A stretch of DNA of 24,642 nt from Gemmatimonadales bacterium (GTDB taxonomy: Bacteria; Gemmatimonadota; Gemmatimonadetes; Gemmatimonadales; GWC2-71-9), in assembly GCA_025929805.1 (NCBI GenBank), contig JAICPP010000019.1:1-24642 (forward strand), written 5' to 3'. Below are positions 16,348 through 24,642 of this stretch, piece after piece (position 1 is the first letter of the stretch; the number at the start of each line of letters is the position of its first letter). The notes under the pieces were generated by a model, which ran no database searches, was not told the origin of the DNA, and saw only the letters and a program-made list of their open reading frames with translations. The translations under genes were made by a program, and so were the position numbers.

Positions 16348-18078
16348 ATGCGCCTGCTGGCTGTCGGGCTGATGCTGATACTGGTGCGTCCACTCTGGGG
16401 GCAGGACAGCGTCATCGTCATCGACCCCGATGCGCGCCCGAGCGACTCCTTCGTGCGCGGAGGCCCGCCACCCGAGGTCGTCGCCGAGTTGATCTCCTTC
16501 TACAACGATTCCTCGACCACACGCATGCAGGGCGACGTCACTCTGCCTGCCGGAACTCGCTTCGAGGGCAAACTGGCCCTGTATCGGGGTTCGCTTCGAG
16601 TGGCCGGGCGGGTTGCCGGCTCCATCGCGGTTGCCAACGGCACACTGTATCTCCACCCCGGAGCGGCGGTGGATGGCGACATTCTCGTCGTCGGAGGACG
16701 CCTGTTGCGCTCCGAACAGGTGGAACACCGCGGGACTGAGCGGGTGTATTGGGACGCGGCTCCGGTTCTCCGTGGAAGCGACGGACTGCTCGCTCTTCGC
16801 GAGCGACGCCGCCCCCTGGGGGAGATCGCCACCGCCCGAACCACCTTTCAGGCGGGGCGCGTCCGTACCACGCTGTCACTCGCCACCGGAGGCACCTATA
16901 ACCGGATCGAAGGCTTGCCGATCCTGTTTGGTCCACTGTTCGAGTTCCGGCCCATGGCCGGAACGTACGCGCGCATCGATCTCAGAGGGATCGTCCGTAC
17001 CGCCGGCGAAAGCGATCTTCGCAGTGACTTCGGCTACGTGGCCCGGGCCGATCTCCGGTTTGCCGGGCGGACTGAATTCGGAATCGGCGGCCGGCTGTAC
17101 AGCGAGGTCGAGCCTATCGAAGATCAGCCGCTCACCGCCGGTGAGTCGGGGTGGTCGGCGTTTCTGCTTCAACGCGACTATCGGGATTATTACGAGCGGG
17201 AGGGCGTCAGCGGCCTGGCCTACGTGCGGCCCACGTCGGCGCTTCGGGTCGAGCTCTCTCTCAGCCGGGATGCGGAGCGCTCGGTACGGGCCACGGACCC
17301 CTGGTCGCTGCTTCGCAACAGTGACCGCTGGCGTCGGAATCCCCTGATTGACGACGGCCATTTTTTCGTTACCGGCCTGCAGGCGGAGTTCGACACCCGC
17401 AATGACACCGAGCGACCCACCACGGGATGGCTGATTCGGAGTCGTTTCGAGCACATCACCAGTGACGACATAGCGCCCGTCGCTCTGCCCCTGGTCGTGC
17501 GGCCTACCCCACCGACGGGCGGTGGCTATGCCACTGACCGGATCTCGCTCGACGTGCGACGCTACTCTCGACTCACCCCGGCCCTCCGGGTCAACGGTCG
17601 TCTCCGGGCCGACGGTTGGATTGCCGGGGATCGCCTGCCGATCCAACGTCGTCTTTCTCTGGGCGGCCCGGACCTCATGCCCGGCTTCGATTTCCGGGCG
17701 TTTACCTGCGCTCCCCGTGGTTTCACTGATCCCTCCAACCCCGCGCTCTGCGACCGCATGATTGCCACCCAGCTCGAAGTCCGGACTCGATTGAGCCTGA
17801 ACCTGGGGTATCGGTGGCCCAACCGGGATGCAAACCGGCCAGGACGGTTCATCGGAATCGAGGAAGCCGATCTGGTGTTCTTCAGCGATGCCGGAAAAGC
17901 CTGGTTGGCGGGAAGTGGTGCCGGCCAGGTGCCGGTGAACCGACTCCCAGTCCTCCGCGAGTGGTCGCTCGATATGGGAGTGGGACTCGATGCGGGCGAG
18001 ATCGCGGCGTACTTGGCCAAGAGCGTCTCGTCGGGGGAGCCGGTGAAGCTGATCGTCAGGCTGCAGCGCCGCTTCTAG
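16348..18078 (+). CDS. Outer-membrane protein: bactofilin-like beta-solenoid fused to an Omp85-like barrel
   Basis: 576 residues. The N-terminus (about 1-19, hydrophobic, ending LWGQ) looks like a signal peptide. Residues about 60-122 are short Gly/Val-rich repeats (GTRFEGKLALYRGSLRVAG, then GSIAVANGTLYLHPGAAVDG) like polymer-forming bactofilin strands. From about 160 to the end there are many alternating amphipathic strands. DTRN (349-352) followed by PTTGW matches the Omp85/D15 barrel wording, and GGPDLMPGF (439-447) sits where Omp85 proteins carry the GG...RGF loop, but with Pro for Arg. The last residue is Phe, the usual barrel C-terminus. No POTRA domains are apparent. It is probably an outer-membrane assembly or transport factor; the exact role is unknown. 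Confidence 0.8.
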   Translation: MRLLAVGLMLILVRPLWGQDSVIVIDPDARPSDSFVRGGPPPEVVAELISFYNDSSTTRMQGDVTLPAGTRFEGKLALYRGSLRVAGRVAGSIAVANGTLYLHPGAAVDGDILVVGGRLLRSEQVEHRGTERVYWDAAPVLRGSDGLLALRERRRPLGEIATARTTFQAGRVRTTLSLATGGTYNRIEGLPILFGPLFEFRPMAGTYARIDLRGIVRTAGESDLRSDFGYVARADLRFAGRTEFGIGGRLYSEVEPIEDQPLTAGESGWSAFLLQRDYRDYYEREGVSGLAYVRPTSALRVELSLSRDAERSVRATDPWSLLRNSDRWRRNPLIDDGHFFVTGLQAEFDTRNDTERPTTGWLIRSRFEHITSDDIAPVALPLVVRPTPPTGGGYATDRISLDVRRYSRLTPALRVNGRLRADGWIAGDRLPIQRRLSLGGPDLMPGFDFRAFTCAPRGFTDPSNPALCDRMIATQLEVRTRLSLNLGYRWPNRDANRPGRFIGIEEADLVFFSDAGKAWLAGSGAGQVPVNRLPVLREWSLDMGVGLDAGEIAAYLAKSVSSGEPVKLIVRLQRRF

Positions 18079-18773
18079 TGGCACTCCAGCAGGCCGGGCT
18101 GCTGCGGATACTGTGGTGGGCGGGACGAGCACTCGTGCTGACCAGCGCCCTTGCAGTCACGCGAGTAGATCGGGTTGCCGCCCAGGGTGGTGACGTGAGG
18201 TTACTCGTTCGGCTGACCACGGACTCAACGCCGAACGGATCCCGCGCGCCCCTCGTCCGATCCGAGAACATGCTGGCCAGCAATAGTCGGTGGCTGGACG
18301 CCCTCCGCTCCGGCCTTCCAGTGAGGCTGCATTACCGGGTCGAGGTGTGGCGCTCGAGAGGTGCCTGGTTCGATACCTTCGAGCGTCAGGCCGAATGGGA
18401 CGTCGTGGTTCGCCATGAGCCACTGCTGGACCAGTACACTCTCCTAACCTTCGTAGGCGCAGCCCGGCAGGAGCGGCGCTATGCCACGTTGGACGCCCTC
18501 GGCGCCGCGCTCGCCTTCGGCTACCAGGTGAACGTTCGACCTGTGGAGTCGGGTCGCTACTACTATGCGGGCTCACTCCAGGTCACAACTCTCTCCGATT
18601 CGGATCTGGATGAGCTGGAACGTTTTCTAGCGGGAGACTTGAGTGAGGCGGAGGAACAGGGCGAGAACTTCGGGGATGCATTGGGTCGCGGTGCCACTCG
18701 CTTTCTCTTGCGTCTGGCTGGCCTCCCCAGCTTGAGGCTCGAAGCCAGAAGCCCGCATTTTACCGTACGGTGA
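18078..18773 (+). CDS. DUF4390-like exported/anchored protein
   Basis: 231 residues from GTG 18078, whose first base is the last base of the preceding stop (TAGTG). A hydrophobic N-terminal stretch (about 8-35) looks like a signal peptide or anchor. The rest has DVRLLVRLTTDS, GLPVRLHYRVEVWRSRGAWFD, DVVVRHEPLLDQY and YYYAGSLQVTTLSDSDLDELERFL, matching my memory of the DUF4390 family. In many Proteobacteria a DUF4390 gene lies next to an ntrY/ntrX-type two-component pair, and the same association is seen here with an outer-membrane protein in between. Its biochemical function is unknown; an envelope role linked to the kinase is inferred. It is the last gene of the + strand run. Confidence 0.72.
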   Translation: MALQQAGLLRILWWAGRALVLTSALAVTRVDRVAAQGGDVRLLVRLTTDSTPNGSRAPLVRSENMLASNSRWLDALRSGLPVRLHYRVEVWRSRGAWFDTFERQAEWDVVVRHEPLLDQYTLLTFVGAARQERRYATLDALGAALAFGYQVNVRPVESGRYYYAGSLQVTTLSDSDLDELERFLAGDLSEAEEQGENFGDALGRGATRFLLRLAGLPSLRLEARSPHFTVR

Positions 18774-18784
18774 GCCGAAGCCCA

Positions 18785-19339
18785 CTACACCGTTCCACCC
18801 AGCGCGCGCAGTGCCTCGTCCCCGTAAAACAGTTTGATGTACTTGGCCTGGGTGACTGACAGGCGGCGGACCGCCCAGGACAGGTGCACAAAGTGTGGCT
18901 CGTGCGGCGGCACGGCGGGGTGCATCCCACATTCCTGGGGAAGATGATTGCCCTTGCGCGTGTTGCATGAGCTGCACGCTGTCACCACGTTCGTCCAGTC
19001 GTTATCGCCACCCCGTGACAACGGTACGAGATGGTCTCGCGTCAGGCACTCGCGATGCCGAAGATCGGACTGCCCCCGGTGACAATACTGGCACCGGTAA
19101 CCATCTCGAGCGAAAAGGAATGTGTTGGTGACTTGACGGCGAAAACGGCGGGGAACGTGGACGAACTTGACGAGCCGTATGATTGCAGGTTTGGGAAGTG
19201 TCAGCCGCTCACTTCGAACGACGTCACTGCCATCCGATTCGACTATCTCGGCTTTGCCCTCGATCACCAGGCGCAGCGCACGACGCACCGGGACCATGGT
19301 CAGCGGCTCGAAGGACGCGTTCAACGCCAGACACCGCAC
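18785..19339 (-). CDS. HNH endonuclease family protein
   Basis: 184 residues from GTG 19339 on the - strand. The start is chosen because GGAGAA lies 5 bases upstream and because relatives begin with a L.LNASFEPL motif, here CLALNASFEPL. A zinc-knuckle pair CQYC (83-86) and CSSC (122-125) frames the nuclease core, with RDHLVPLSRGG (His103), Asn117 and CNTRKG (Asn126) as the HNH/HNN residues. This small stand-alone HNH family is widespread; most members have no known biological role. A longer TTG start at 19375 is possible. It converges on the DUF4390-like gene with an 11-base gap and is not obviously part of a restriction system. Confidence 0.88.
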   Translation of the reverse strand: MRCLALNASFEPLTMVPVRRALRLVIEGKAEIVESDGSDVVRSERLTLPKPAIIRLVKFVHVPRRFRRQVTNTFLFARDGYRCQYCHRGQSDLRHRECLTRDHLVPLSRGGDNDWTNVVTACSSCNTRKGNHLPQECGMHPAVPPHEPHFVHLSWAVRRLSVTQAKYIKLFYGDEALRALGGTV

Positions 19340-19344
19340 GCTGC

Positions 19345-19350
19345 TTCTCC
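19345..19350 (-). promoter_or_regulatory. Ribosome binding site deciding the HNH gene start
   Basis: On the - strand GGAGAA is followed by 5 bases (GCAGC) and then GTG at 19339. This supports the GTG start over the longer in-frame TTG at 19375, which has no comparable site. Confidence 0.6.
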
Positions 19351-19462
19351 AAGTATAGACGGGGGGCCCATCCAAGCCTCCTGGTGTCGCAAAGCCAGGC
19401 GGCGTCGGGCTACAGACCCCGCAAGTCCCGGACCATAGCGGGGTAACTCACAGCGGTATCGT

Positions 19463-19491
19463 ATCGTAATGAGCGGCATGTATACCTGCAA
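19463..19491 (-). promoter_or_regulatory. Possible sigma70-type promoter for the HNH gene
   Basis: On the - strand TTGCAG (19491-19486) and TACGAT (19468-19463) are separated by exactly 17 bases. The match is 3/6 and 4/6 to the consensus, so this is weak. It lies in the argR-HNH gap (19340-19542, about 200 bases), which otherwise shows no gene and no clear terminator for argR. A promoter here would give a leader of roughly 115 bases before the HNH start. Confidence 0.28.
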
Positions 19492-19542
19492 GTGAACTAT
19501 ACGCCACCGGCGACGGCCTACTGCGTTCCGCATGGGGCAACG

Positions 19543-19986
19543 CTACTTCACCAGTGCTTCGATGCGCGCTGCAATTTCCTGCCGCAGCCTCTGATTTCTG
19601 GTGATGATCAGAACCGTGTCGTCACCGGCGATGGTCCCGATGATCTCCTCCCACCCAGCCTGATCCAGGGCCTCGGTGACCGCACCGGCCGATCCGCTCG
19701 CGGTTTTCAAGACCACAAACGGCCCGACACCATCCACGCTGACTAGAAGAGCAGGAAGTACCTGCGACAGCTCGGGCCGTACTGCGCCCCGGTGAGGATG
19801 GGTGTAGTACGCGCCACCCCCTGGATCGGCCAGCTTGGCGAGGCCCAACTCTCGGATGTCTCGCGACAGGGTAGCCTGGGTGACCACGAAACCATTGCCG
19901 GCAAGCGCTTCGCGCAGTTCGTCCTGGCTCTCGATCCGGCGTTCACGCACCACCCGAAGAATGGCAGCCTGACGTTGGGTCTTCAT
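19543..19986 (-). CDS. argR: Arginine repressor ArgR
   Basis: 147 residues, the usual ArgR length, starting at ATG 19986, which overlaps the amidohydrolase stop by four bases (ATGA). The N-terminal winged helix-turn-helix begins KTQRQAAIL and contains VVTQATLSRDIRELGL with the DNA-contacting Ser41-Arg42. The C-terminal hexamerisation and arginine-binding domain has GTIAGDDTVLII (117-128), with the Asp pair that binds the arginine co-repressor. Known members repress arginine biosynthesis in response to L-arginine. No arginine biosynthesis gene is in the window, so regulation is in trans or its targets lie beyond it. The upstream extension of the frame (11 residues) is not needed. Confidence 0.95.
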   Translation of the reverse strand: MKTQRQAAILRVVRERRIESQDELREALAGNGFVVTQATLSRDIRELGLAKLADPGGGAYYTHPHRGAVRPELSQVLPALLVSVDGVGPFVVLKTASGSAGAVTEALDQAGWEEIIGTIAGDDTVLIITRNQRLRQEIAARIEALVK

Positions 19987-21221
19987 GACGATGGGTGGAC
20001 TTCTCTCCCCGCTAGGCAAGTCAGCAGCACGTCATCCGGCGAGGCCGCCAGGACGCGCTCCGCCGGGCTTGTATTCGCTGCGGGGGCCAGCCGCACGACA
20101 ATACAGTCGGCCCACTTCCCTGCCACGAGGCTCCCGGTTTCCGAGTCGATGCCGAGGGCGCGGGCCCCGCCCAAGGTGCAGAGCTCGAGAAGCTGGTCGG
20201 CATCCAGTGAGACGATCCGTGCTGCAGCACGGGCCTCGGCCAGGAGGTCGAGCCGCCCCACGCTGACCACGGAGTCGGTCCCCAGCCCTACTCGAATGCC
20301 GGCGTCCAAAAATGACTGCAGCGGCGGAAGGCCGTGGCCGTGCGCCAGATTGGACAAGGGGCAGTGGGCTACAGCCGCGCCGGATTGGGCCAGCAGCTCA
20401 AGGTCCTCTGGCCCAACCTGTATCGCGTGTATGCACAGCGTGTGCTCGCTCAGAATCTCATGGTTCCCCAACCATGCCACCGGCGTTTTGCCGGGAGGAG
20501 GGGGAAGTGGAATGCCTCGCGCGAGCCAGGCGTCGGCGAACGGTCCAGTTCCGGCGAGCAGAAACTGTGCTTCCGCAGTCGACTCGGCAATATGGACAGC
20601 CACAGGGATCCGTTCGGCTCGTGCCCAGTCGCCTACGGCCCGAAATAAGGGCCCGCTTACGGTGTATGGAGCGTGAGGGGATACGCCGATTTGAACTCGC
20701 CCCGTCACCCACTCGGAAGATTTTTCTACTCGCTGCTGCAGGTTCGCCAGACTCTCGTCTACCTGAGCGGGATGGGGGCCAAATACCTCCTGGTACGCGA
20801 TTCCCGAGCCGTCCGACTCAGACAGCGCCCGAATCACCGTACCCGAGTCGCCGGTATCGGCTACCGTCGTCACTCCTGCCGCAAAGCAATCGCGAAGCCC
20901 CTGACGGGCCGCGTCGAGATACTCCGAGGCCGTTCGTGTGCTCTTGACTTGGCGCACACGCCTGATCCAGTCGGGAAACTCGAGAGCCTGCACCGGCTCG
21001 GCGAGGCCGGTGAGCTCCAGGTGAGTGTGGGTATTGATCAGACCGGGAAGGATGGCGGCGTCGGGGAACTCAGCCACCGGTATGTTTTCGGGCCGGGGGA
21101 CCACCATCTCTGGACCCACGGCCACGATTCGGCCATCGTCGCCTACCAGCAGTGCTCCGTGCTCGATAGGCTGTCCTTCGATCGGAAGGAGCCAGCGGGC
21201 GGCCAGCCGCCGCGCCCGCAT
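19983..21221 (-). CDS. Amidohydrolase family protein (SsnA/AtzA/MtaD/aminofutalosine-deaminase-like)
   Basis: 412 residues from ATG 21221, one base after the penicillin-binding protein stop; the longer frame upstream overlaps that gene's end and is rejected. Metal ligands of the chlorohydrolase/deaminase subgroup are visible: HTHLEL (His65, His67), VAVHIAES (His210), LCIHAIQV (His265) and GLGTDSV (Asp316). SPHAPYTVS at 181-189 is typical of adenosine-type and aminofutalosine deaminases (MtaD, MqnX). The likely reaction is hydrolytic deamination of a purine-containing nucleoside, with a metal in a TIM barrel. I cannot choose between menaquinone (futalosine) and methylthioadenosine roles; no mqn gene is in the window. 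It is probably co-transcribed with argR. Confidence 0.85.
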   Translation of the reverse strand: MRARRLAARWLLPIEGQPIEHGALLVGDDGRIVAVGPEMVVPRPENIPVAEFPDAAILPGLINTHTHLELTGLAEPVQALEFPDWIRRVRQVKSTRTASEYLDAARQGLRDCFAAGVTTVADTGDSGTVIRALSESDGSGIAYQEVFGPHPAQVDESLANLQQRVEKSSEWVTGRVQIGVSPHAPYTVSGPLFRAVGDWARAERIPVAVHIAESTAEAQFLLAGTGPFADAWLARGIPLPPPPGKTPVAWLGNHEILSEHTLCIHAIQVGPEDLELLAQSGAAVAHCPLSNLAHGHGLPPLQSFLDAGIRVGLGTDSVVSVGRLDLLAEARAAARIVSLDADQLLELCTLGGARALGIDSETGSLVAGKWADCIVVRLAPAANTSPAERVLAASPDDVLLTCLAGREVHPSS

Positions 21222-21222
21222 A

Positions 21223-23571
21223 TCAGCGTGGCTGAGTTGGGGCTGGGCCCGTACCCCCCATGACGCCTGCGGTGCCACCACTGGTAGCGGTTCCTCCGCT
21301 TGCCGGCTGCTGAGTCGGTGCACCCGCCGCCGGGGCGGTTGGACCGGCGCCGGGTACCGGCGCCGCCTCTGGTCCACTGCCTCCCATCACGCCACCCATA
21401 GAGCCAAAGGGCGAATGGACCGGACAGAATGCGGTCGGTTCGGTGCCCGGGATGAACGACTCGATGTAATGCACGTCCTTGGGACAGAACGGCGTGGCCT
21501 TGTACCCAGTAGACTTGTCGACATCCAGGGCTGCCAGACCGGCGGGGCGAGACCAGACCGGAGGAGCACCTCTTCGCTCGTACACTTCACGCATCATCGC
21601 GGTCCAGGCCGGAGCGGCAAGCACGCCACCCTGGGCATTGCCTTTGATCTTCTGAGGCTGATCGAACCCGATCCACACCCCGGTGACCATCTCTGGAGTG
21701 AAGCCGATGAACCACACGTCGTTGCCGTCATTCGTGGTTCCCGTCTTTCCGCCCGCAGGGAACTTGATCTGGGATCCTACCGCTCCCACCGCGGTTCCCC
21801 GGCGAACCACGTCCCGGAGCGCGTCGGTGATCAGCCACGCGTGCAAGGTGTCCATGACGGCCGCGGTACGGACTTGCGGTTGCCAGACAATCTTGCCTCC
21901 GCGGTCTTCGATTCGGAGGATCCCGTTGGGGATGGTCCGGGTTCCCAAATTTGCGAAGGTGGTGTAAGCGGCGATCATCTCCAGCGGAATCACATCGGCG
22001 GAGCCTATGTGGATCGAGGGGAAGGCCGGCACCCGGGTGGTGAGGCCGAACTTTGCCGCCTCGCTGATGACCGCCTGCTCCCCGATCTCCATGCCGAGCT
22101 TGATGGCGATGATGTTGCGCGAGAGGTAGAGGGCCCGACGAAGCGTCATGGGGCCATCGAACTCGAGATCGTAGTTCTGTGGCGCCCAGGGTGGCTGGGC
22201 CGGATCCAGCTCTACGCTGAGGGGATCGTCCACCATCACGTGAGACAAGGGGTATCCGGCTTCGAGTGCCGCCGAATACACGATCGGCTTGAAGGTGGAG
22301 CCGGGCTGCCGCAGCGCCTGGGTGGCCCGATTGAACTTGCTGTCCTCGAAATCGCGGCCGCCCACCATCGCTCGGATGTATCCCGTCTTGGCCTCGAGCG
22401 TGACCACCAGTCCTTGGAGATAGGGAGTGGTAGTTCGGCTGTTGTCCTCACCGTTATCGGATTTCGATTCGAGGTACTGTCGGTAGGTGTCGTGGGGGAA
22501 CTTCCCGTCCGCGCCACTCTCGATGGCCTCGAGTCGAGCCTCAAGGGCCCGCTCGGCGGCCTGCTGAATGTCGAGGTCCAGAGTGGTGTAGATCCGATAG
22601 CCGGAGGTGTAGAGCTCGCGGCCAAATCGGGCCTCGAGCTGCTGGCGCACGTACTCTACGAAATATTCGGCCACGCCGCTGTAGTCCGAGTGAGACGACA
22701 GAAGCAGCGGATAGGCCTTCCACCGCTCGGCCTCCTCCCCATTCAGCAGACCGTTGTCGCGCAGCAGGTTCACCACCGTGTTCCGGCGCTGCACGTTCAA
22801 ATTGGGATTCCGGCGCGGGTTGTAGCGCGAAGGTGCCTTGGGGATGGCAGCGAGCGTGGCCGCCTCGGCCACGTTCAAATCCCGGACTGATTTACCGAAG
22901 TACCGCTGAGACGCAGCCTCGACACCGTACGCCCCGTTGCCCAATGGAATCTGGTTCAGGTAGATCTCGAGGATCTTGTCCTTGGGATATTTCCGCTCGA
23001 TCTCCATTGCCACGTGAGCTTCGCGCAGCTTGCGTCGGAGCGATTTGTCCCTTCCGCTGATGTCCTCGTCCCAGATGTTCCGGGCGAGCTGCATCGTAAT
23101 GGTGGAGAACCCCTCGGCAAACCGGAGCTGGAAAATGTTGGTCCGTATGGCTCCAAAGACCCGATACCAGTCGATCCCATTGTGCTTGTAGAAGCGCTTG
23201 TCTTCAGTAGTCAGGAAAGCGGCCTTCACGAAAGGCGACATCTCGCCCAGCGGGATGACCGTCCGTCGCTCCAATCCTAGATCGGTGATCAGCCGCCCGT
23301 CTGCGGCGTAGACCTTGGAGGCCTGATTAGGATCGTAGCCCCCCAATTCCTCGATCGAGGGACAGGTGTTGCCCGCGCAGGCCCGGCTCCAGGCAGCGGC
23401 AAGGAACGCCAGCCCAAAGGCAAAACCGGCAAGCAACCCCACCAGTAGGTTGCGCCGGCCACGGGGCGACAGCCGGAACCGCTTGAGACCTGAAAACCGG
23501 GCAGGCTTCTCGAACACGGCGCGACGATTCGGACGATTCAGGGGATCCGAGGGATCCTGTGGGTGGGTCAT
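21223..23571 (-). CDS. Class A penicillin-binding protein (bifunctional glycosyltransferase/transpeptidase)
   Basis: 782 residues from ATG 23571. A basic cytoplasmic head is followed by one membrane segment (41-60). The GT51 transglycosylase domain shows TTEDKRFYKH (catalytic Glu123), GFSTITMQLARN and KDKILEIYLNQIPLG. The transpeptidase domain has SXXK as STFK (Ser425), SRN in LYLSRNII and KTG in GGKTGTTND. Both activities look intact. It polymerises and crosslinks peptidoglycan in the periplasm. The C-terminus (about the last 70 residues) is a Gly/Ala/Pro-rich tail with GVMGGSGP and GVMGGTGP repeats, probably disordered. There is no large insert between the two catalytic domains, unlike E. 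coli PBP1A. No clear Shine-Dalgarno precedes the ATG. Confidence 0.95.
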   Translation of the reverse strand: MTHPQDPSDPLNRPNRRAVFEKPARFSGLKRFRLSPRGRRNLLVGLLAGFAFGLAFLAAAWSRACAGNTCPSIEELGGYDPNQASKVYAADGRLITDLGLERRTVIPLGEMSPFVKAAFLTTEDKRFYKHNGIDWYRVFGAIRTNIFQLRFAEGFSTITMQLARNIWDEDISGRDKSLRRKLREAHVAMEIERKYPKDKILEIYLNQIPLGNGAYGVEAASQRYFGKSVRDLNVAEAATLAAIPKAPSRYNPRRNPNLNVQRRNTVVNLLRDNGLLNGEEAERWKAYPLLLSSHSDYSGVAEYFVEYVRQQLEARFGRELYTSGYRIYTTLDLDIQQAAERALEARLEAIESGADGKFPHDTYRQYLESKSDNGEDNSRTTTPYLQGLVVTLEAKTGYIRAMVGGRDFEDSKFNRATQALRQPGSTFKPIVYSAALEAGYPLSHVMVDDPLSVELDPAQPPWAPQNYDLEFDGPMTLRRALYLSRNIIAIKLGMEIGEQAVISEAAKFGLTTRVPAFPSIHIGSADVIPLEMIAAYTTFANLGTRTIPNGILRIEDRGGKIVWQPQVRTAAVMDTLHAWLITDALRDVVRRGTAVGAVGSQIKFPAGGKTGTTNDGNDVWFIGFTPEMVTGVWIGFDQPQKIKGNAQGGVLAAPAWTAMMREVYERRGAPPVWSRPAGLAALDVDKSTGYKATPFCPKDVHYIESFIPGTEPTAFCPVHSPFGSMGGVMGGSGPEAAPVPGAGPTAPAAGAPTQQPASGGTATSGGTAGVMGGTGPAPTQPR

Positions 23572-23588
23572 GTTCGCAAACTAGCCAA

Positions 23589-23617
23589 TTGCCATGCTCG
23601 ATACCAGCGGGTACCAT
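23589..23617 (+). promoter_or_regulatory. Promoter-like sequence of tyrS
   Basis: TTGCCA (23589-23594; 5/6 to TTGACA) and TACCAT (23612-23617; 4/6 to TATAAT) are 17 bases apart in the 55-base gap between the divergent genes. The expected transcription start, about 23624-23627, falls at or just before the tyrS ATG at 23627, so the mRNA would have almost no leader. Confidence 0.45.
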
Positions 23618-23626
23618 TGGGCGCCT

Positions 23627-24642
<1,016 letters not shown>

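Noticed and set aside
18079..18094. TGGCAC resembling a sigma54 -24 element
   Set aside because: The -12 GC is not at the required spacing, and the sequence lies inside the start of the DUF4390-like gene.
19480..19502. GTATA/TATAC inverted repeat near argR as a possible ArgR operator
   Set aside because: The 13-base spacing and sequence do not match the ARG-box pattern, and the position is downstream of argR rather than at its promoter.
21025..22890. A 621-codon open frame on the + strand
   Set aside because: It lies antisense to the penicillin-binding protein and amidohydrolase, both with clear motifs, and its translation resembles no family. Long antisense frames are expected at this GC content.
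23594..23626. Upstream in-frame ATG for tyrS
   Set aside because: It overlaps the -35-like box and adds residues not typical of TyrS N-termini.

Overview
This window comes from a GC-rich Gram-negative bacterium. It encodes an outer-membrane beta-barrel protein, bactoprenol-type sugar transfer enzymes and a sigma54-type regulator. The protein families and their wording (for example the class A penicillin-binding protein and the short HNH protein) remind me of Gemmatimonadota. That is an impression, not a proof, and the window holds no rRNA or other marker to settle it.

Positions 1-13764 are a surface-glycan (exopolysaccharide or O-antigen type) locus read entirely on the + strand. It opens with the 3' end of a polyprenyl-phosphate sugar-1-phosphate transferase. 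Two tandem polyprenol-type GT2 glycosyltransferases follow, the second with its metal-binding motif replaced. A terminator-like hairpin (2432-2477) then separates these from a tightly packed second block. That block holds a GlpD-like FAD dehydrogenase, a GT4 glycosyltransferase, a first Wzx-type flippase, two SAM methyltransferases, a second GT4, an NAD-dependent sugar epimerase/dehydratase-like protein, a third methyltransferase, a second Wzx-type flippase and a VanZ-like membrane protein with an extra soluble domain. Many junctions are 4-base GTGA overlaps, so translational coupling is likely. No Wzy polymerase is recognisable in the window.

Positions 13765-18773 continue on the same strand with no clear break. 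They hold a membrane sensor histidine kinase and an NtrC-type sigma54 response regulator (4-base overlap), then an outer-membrane protein joining a bactofilin-like beta-solenoid to an Omp85-like barrel, then a DUF4390-type protein. The close spacing suggests the regulators and envelope proteins are co-expressed with each other and perhaps with the glycan genes.

Positions 18785-23571 are on the - strand. In transcription order they are a class A penicillin-binding protein, an amidohydrolase, the arginine repressor argR and an HNH endonuclease. The first three are joined by a 1-base gap and a 4-base overlap. The HNH gene is separated by about 200 bases and may have its own promoter.

Divergent from the penicillin-binding protein is tyrS (tyrosyl-tRNA synthetase), cut by the window end. 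A promoter-like sequence sits so close to its ATG that the mRNA may be leaderless. I saw no tRNA, rRNA, CRISPR array, insertion sequence or prophage gene.
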